Part shown: piece by piece, positions 54,650-60,000 of the stretch | Numbering within the stretch: the first letter of the stretch is position 1 | Layout: the number at the start of each line of letters is the position of its first letter | Assembly (NCBI RefSeq): GCF_964204645.1 | Contig: NC_134027.1 | Span: 22,248,485-22,308,484 of the forward strand | Direction: 5' to 3' | From: Tubulanus polymorphus | Lineage: Eukaryota; Nemertea; Palaeonemertea; Tubulaniformes; Tubulanidae | Length of the DNA stretch: 60,000 nucleotides | Notes under the pieces: model-generated | The model's database searches: none | The model's input: only the letters and a program-made list of their open reading frames with translations | What the model was told of the DNA's origin: nothing | Position numbers and translations under genes: made by a program

Positions 54650-57600
54650 TCAAATGGGTACTAATCGAAGAGCATCACTGTAACAGCCTCCACACTGGGC
54701 CCGACATCTAACATTCATTATTTGCCGATTAGATGAGAATGTCGGCCCGATCATGTTCTTTCCACCATACCCGGTATTTCGCCATCTTATCTGAAATTCA
54801 GAATATTTCCGACTTAGTTTGGTATCGAGACAGTATTGATTTCTTGACGTTACACAATAATGTTTTTATGCATTGCTAAGTACCAGTACCACTTATTCAG
54901 TTTCTAAGGGAAAGTGACTCTTCAAAATATGATAACAATTACAGTTGTAATGCGCATATCGGCGCTAATGTTTCAGTCGATTAAGGCTCACGACTCCTAT
55001 TTTCCATCCAATAGATGTTCGTAACGTTTTAACAATGAATTCGAATGGCAATGAAGGTAGTGGGTGAGTGGCTGCCGCGCCGTTAAATTCAATTATTTCC
55101 AATAGTCGATACCACCAAAACGATGCGGCCAGCAAGATCTGGATTTTAGTCCAGTATTTTCCTGGATTGACCCTGTTAGTTATTTGATTGGTAAATTTCG
55201 TTTGATTTGTTTTGATTTTGATATTGTTCATAATTTTCTGAGTTATCCATCGTCGACAATACTGAGCAACATATATACATATAACTTTTAATTAGTTTTC
55301 TTGTTTGAACACAATTTTGGAAAGTCGTGTTGTTCAAGTGCGTCACATTTGACGTGTAGCACTATTCGCATTTAGCTGTTTGCGCTAGACTATGATGCAC
55401 TCAGACTTCACGTCAAAACCATATATCATCAAAGTCATCGAGAATGAGTAGGTCATACGTACGGTAACTAAATACATGTAAACGTATAGAATTCATGGAT
55501 TAGATATGTAGCCCTCTGACTCGTAAACCCGCCCATTTCGAAAACTCTATGATACCATCACGCTTATCATCTAAAAAGGCCTTGGGTATATAATGCGCTT
55601 TGGTGAGTGCATCAATATGTATCAATCGAAACACAACGAGGCTTCGTATTGGTATTCTATCTAGTTACAACTGGCTCAAGTCTATTCATCGAAGTTAGTA
55701 TTAGACATATTGTTGTAGCCTTTTTAGTGGAGATTCTGATGTAAGGTTTACTCAAAATACCGTCAAAAAACAAGTTAAAGGCCGGAGAACGCGATCGTGT
55801 AGCTGACTAGTGTTTTCTCTGCAACTGCAACACATCAAATCCTCATAACTTAACGTCCATTTGACCAGTCTCAGCTCTTAACGATAACCAACTTATCAAC
55901 ATCATTGCCATGTGAACGATTTCGGAATATTACACGTACGCCTTGTTTCAACCTGAATCCAGTACCAGTTAAGTCGATACGTGCTGCCCCCATGTGGTTA
56001 TCTGAATAACTGCATGCCCTCGCGTCACCGTAAAGGACTCTTTCTTTGTCCGGGCCGCTGACAACATCCGCGTAGGTGAAATCGTCCTTGACGATGGTAT
56101 AATCCTGAATCGAAGCGAATTAGAAAAGATTCAATCGATAACAATGACAACGAGAAACGCCAGTGGAAACAACTGTACGACTTGAATGTTAACATTGGCT
56201 GTCACATCTTCACATCTTCATCTGAGACATCCCTGATGTGATGAACTGATTTGATTCACTGGCGAGAATAATTGAATCGAAATGGAATTATTTTTTCATA
56301 AGGTTATTGGGTGTCAACACCTCTACTGTGGCAATCGAGGATTCCACTTGTGGCAAGACAATATCCACGAGGTTTGTCAGTAGTCATACTCGGTTATTTG
56401 CGTTATCTTCACTCAAAAAACAATTAAGATAAAGTGTTCATGGTACGTAGGTATGCGGTGGCATGAAGATGAACAAATTAATGTCAAGGAATTTGCATCC
56501 AAGATGGCCAATGAGCTGACTGGCAGCCATCTTTGATTCTTTAAAATGTACATTTGGCCTATATCTGTGAATGTATTTCATATAGATCATTGCTATTTTC
56601 AGTGATAGGTGCCATTACATACCAGTAAATAAATCCAGGAAGAAAGACACTCTAAATATTTGGATGGATATATGAAAGCTGTGGGTACTGGAGTGTGTAA
56701 TGGGTAGTGTGTGTGATCTGTGTGCATTTGTGGCCAGCACACAGATCACATTGTTCAATGGGGTTTGGTCCAGGACTCGCGAGATTTTCAACAACACAGA
56801 AGTAACGTGTAATAAATGATGACTTGAATTGCATGACTACCTACCACCCCTCATTATTGTTGGAAAACTAAATGTTCGGCACCCAATCGCAATTATAAAA
56901 TAAAAATGAGATAGAACCTAAGTTAAAATTCTGGCCATTTCTAAAATATTATTACTAATTTTTAGTCAGGGTATAATTTTTTTTAAACGGCCGTTAAGGC
57001 TTCATGTTTCGTCTGCAATTCACTGCAAATAGTTACGCAACTACGCATATTTCAGTGTTTTTGGCAGCTGTACACTCAATCGGCACCGTTCGTGACTAGC
57101 TTCACTGCGGAATTATCATTAATTAACATCGCCATATCACATCATCAACTTATATTGTGCCTTAAAACCCTAACAGCCGAAATAATTGAAATGCACACAC
57201 GATTTCTATCATTGAAAATTGAGAGAGTGGCCATGTTTGTGTTTGCTGCTTCGCGTAAATCCCGCGCGGTGGCGCAACCGCGCGGAGTGGGGCCGATACG
57301 TCTAGGCCACTAGGACCCGTTGACATCCAAGATGGCTTACTGTTAGAAACATTGATTATATTATCAAACAAATGTACATTTTGGCCTTTAACCGGCAACG
57401 TTTTTAATATAGAGCAATGATATCATATGAATTAATTATTTTACAAGGAATAATTAATCCGATTTTTGTGGTAACATTATGAAAATTTCTTTTTTTCGTG
57501 TACGACAGCCTTGAAAACTAATCACCAGGGTCAAATATATGACTTAACCTGTGAAGCTAGCACATGGGTCGGATCCCTGAATTAATTCCCGCACAATCAG

Positions 57601-59633
57601 CATAGAACTAACTAACTATTCGAGGCGCCCGACGATGGATGTTGATCGTAATATGATATAATATTTCAACAATTTTTAAGACATCTTATTGTTTATTGTG
57701 ATCGATCAGCTAAACGATACTACCGACAGTTGCGATTATTTCTAATCACGAATTTTCATTATTTACGCCCGAGTCATTAGCTATGCAAAAATTCGAGTGC
57801 CAATGTTTGGTCTAATCTGGAGGGTACGGCAATTTGCGTTATTGGTGCACATATCCTAATTCGAATGAACAGATTAGTGGTTTATCGACAGTTGCGGTAA
57901 ACTCTAATCACGAATTTGCATTATTTATGCCCGTGTCATTAGCTATGCAAGAAACAATGCGAGTGCCAATGTTTGGTCTAATCTGACAATTTGCGTTATA
58001 ATTGGTGCACATATCCTAATTCGAATCAACAGATTAGTGGTTTCAAACTAAGACGGACTGAACACAGCCATAGAATTCAGAATAGGTTAACGTGCGCACG
58101 ATTCTGAAGTTGCTGGTATCGCCCAAGAAATTGCACCCTTGATTAAGCCTAGTTACATGGTAGGTCCAATAAAAATGGCAATGGGAAACCATGACAAATT
58201 AAACTGCGGATATTCGGTAGGGTACCAGCATAAGTTTTGGTCATTCACCCGACGATGACCACGATGTTAGTCAACAGCTGAAACGCTGTGGTTTCAGTTC
58301 AATGTATCTATCTATAGGGCTTTTTCACTTATCTACAACCATGTCTGTCGCAGACATGCCAATTTCGCCCGAGTTAAACGCAATAAGCGACTCGACATAA
58401 GCCACTAGGTTTCTAGATCCCCATTTTTGTCACTTCACCAGCGCCGATGGTTAGACCACATCGGTCAGCTAATATCAACGAGTTGACATTTTCCTCGTAT
58501 ATAAATGCGATTACCTCGATAGTGAAAAGAACTCGCCGAAATTTCACGTCGCACCATTCGCCCCACACTCTGTATATACCATATTTCGCTGCCTGGCTGA
58601 AGTTGTTCGTCGGTCCGGCCGGAAGCGGAAGAAACTCTTTAGGCAATAATGACGTCATCCCGTGACAGAAAATATCGAATTTTAGTTTGTAAGCGCTTTT
58701 GATCGGGTATAGAGCGTAAACTTTGTCTTCGGTATTGCCATTGATCAACACGTCGGTACAAGTGGCCGGACGAATGCCTGTAAATGAAACAAAAAGGCTG
58801 CATATGCAACGTTTTCAAGCTTTCTATTTCGTTTTCTTGCTCACCTCTCCTAACCACAGCGGTCTCTTGCGAGCTATTATCTTGATTTAGCCGAACGATG
58901 TGTCAGGGGAAAGGTTATTTTGTTTTTAGACGCCGTCGTTACTATCGGGTAAGGCCGAATAGCCATATCATTAAAGTCACGTGATGACCATAGACTGACA
59001 ATACTTGCTATTTCAAAATCAACATTGATACGTTTGTTGTTTTTGGCGCCTCATAAGACGTTATAACATACTATAACCATACCAAACGTTTCGAAGCCGT
59101 TACTACTGGAAGATTCCTAAGTGATCTTAATGGATCGATCGAGTTTACGAGTAGGCCTATATATTATACGGAAGCGATAAGGGGCCTCGAGTTGTCGCGT
59201 TCCAACTCGACAAGTCGCCATATTTATGTCGACATAACGCGATATATAGCGTCAAGTCGACATGAATATGTCGACATATCGTGATGTTTTCACGACAAAT
59301 TTCGCTTTTTCGCCCATTTTCCACGGGACAAGCCGTCATTTGAAGACACGTCTAAATGTAAGATGAGGACGACTGAGTTTCAAGTCGTCGTGAATATGTC
59401 GACTTGTCGCGAGGAAAATGGTCATGAAAACGAAATATGTCGTCAAAACGTCACGATATGTCGACATATTCATGTCGACTTGACGCGATATATCGCGATA
59501 TATCGACATAAATATGACGACTTGCCGAGTTGGAACGCGACATCTCGAGGCCCCTTATCGCTTCCGTAATATTATGATGTATATTTATGAACGACTTACT
59601 GTATCGAAGGCAATCTCCATCAAGGTTCTGACA
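54650..59633 (-). CDS. GON domain gene, diverged paralogue (5' end outside window)
   Basis: Minus-strand exons 59,600-59,633 (34 nt, CQNLDGDCLRY), 58,515-58,777 (263 nt), 55,940-56,104 (165 nt) and 54,650-54,790 (141 nt) match exons 2-5 of the PAN-GON gene in order, phase and nearly in length. They encode CTDVLING..FCHGMTSLLPKEFLPLPAGP, then HMGAARIDLTGTGF and CRAQCGGC, a full GON domain. The PAN/signal exon should lie beyond 60,000; I could not find it between 59,640 and the end. The protein is probably secreted. The last exon differs from the spacer fragment at 22,281 by only a handful of bases, so the two are close relatives. Confidence 0.82.
54953..55102 (+). repeat. 150-bp direct repeat, copy 2
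   Basis: See 50,639-50,788. This copy lies in the last intron of the diverged GON gene. Confidence 0.85.
56712..56750. repeat. Perfect 14-bp stem hairpin
   Basis: TGTGATCTGTGTGC (56,712-56,725) and GCACACAGATCACA (56,737-56,750) are exact reverse complements around an 11-base loop, in an intron of the diverged GON gene. Confidence 0.85.
57724..58043. repeat. Two-copy tandem repeat, period ~162 bp
   Basis: CGACAGTTGCG..TCTAATCACGAATTT..AGATTAGTGGTTT occurs at 57,724 and again at 57,886, with small indels between the copies. Confidence 0.85.
59169..59566. mobile_element. ~398-bp MITE with long TIRs
   Basis: The ends CGGAAGCGATAAGGGGCCTC and GAGGCCCCTTATCGCTTCCG are perfect inverted repeats, and the inverted homology continues about 140 bp inward. 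TA flanks both ends, consistent with a TA target duplication. The body is full of TGTCGACAT palindromes. Open frames over it are artefacts. It sits in the intron after exon 2 of the diverged GON gene. Confidence 0.85.
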
Positions 59634-60000
59634 CTGAAATGTGAAGAAAAAAGAACATACATCATCGTGTATAAATGTATATTAATAATTCATATTCTCC
59701 TTTATTAAGTGTCGACATACTAGGTGCAAAATGCCAGGATAACCAATGAGTGAATTTTCTTACTAAATCGATGCTCTAATTTTTTCCAGGTAGCTGATAC
59801 AGCGGAATGCACTAGTTTATTATCTAATCAGCTTCCGAGAAAAAAAATAAATTGTAAGCTACGGTTTTTTATGATGATTGATAAAATGCTAAAATAAGTT
59901 GGTTGAATTTTCAAAGTGATTTAAATTTCAGTCATCGTAAAATTCATCGTAATTGACAAAACCGATGGCGCTTTTTGAAATATTTCATTTACTTATTTCA

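Noticed and set aside
57724-58043. Possible CRISPR-like or satellite array
   Set aside because: Only two long copies of about 162 bp without short regular repeats; a simple tandem duplication.
59157-59708. Open frames rich in CRHIHVDLT repeats
   Set aside because: Translation of the palindromic TGTCGACAT MITE.

Overview
This is eukaryotic nuclear DNA: intron-split genes with GT..AG junctions, long (AT)n microsatellites, relics of non-LTR retrotransposons and MITE-like inverted-repeat elements. The gene content (amine/peptide-type rhodopsin GPCRs related to invertebrate FMRFamide-like receptors, GON domains, PAN/apple, LU/Ly6 and PLAT domains, CCCTAA-like repeats) suggests a marine invertebrate, probably a lophotrochozoan. 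I cannot name the species.

The dominant feature is a very large inverted duplication. The left arm (window start to about 21,116) is repeated in reverse complement from about 24,468 to 44,384, around a 3.35-kb spacer. Each arm, read from the outside inward, carries a broken copy of GPCR-1, a relic of a PAN-GON gene, an intact five-exon gene for a secreted PAN/apple plus GON protein, an intact GPCR-1, GPCR-2 with one in-frame UGA, and an intact GPCR-3. Inside the arms is an older tandem duplication of about 5.6 kb (last GON exon + spacer + GPCR-1). Its outer copy carries the broken GPCR-1, and both arms share the same frameshift, so the gene broke before the arms were duplicated. The right outer copy runs on to 46,463, where homology stops.

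The spacer holds the last two exons of another GON gene, a LINE reverse-transcriptase C-terminal remnant and GT-rich simple repeats. To the right of the duplication are an orphan last exon of a GPI-anchored LU (Ly6/uPAR) protein (46,496-46,717), a gene-poor 3 kb with degenerate telomere-like repeats, a complete seven-exon minus-strand gene for a single-pass membrane protein with an extracellular PLAT domain and a tyrosine-bearing tail (53,754 to 49,738), and a diverged minus-strand GON gene (59,633 to 54,650) whose first exon lies beyond the window.

The region therefore looks like a fast-evolving accessory cluster of chemosensory or peptide-type receptors and secreted or membrane recognition proteins, expanded by tandem and inverted duplication. 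The most interesting signals are a UGA-CUA-G stop context at the DRY-motif position of GPCR-2, the PLAT receptor-like gene, and the PAN-GON family. All exon structures were read by eye from splice consensus and phase; none is confirmed by transcripts.
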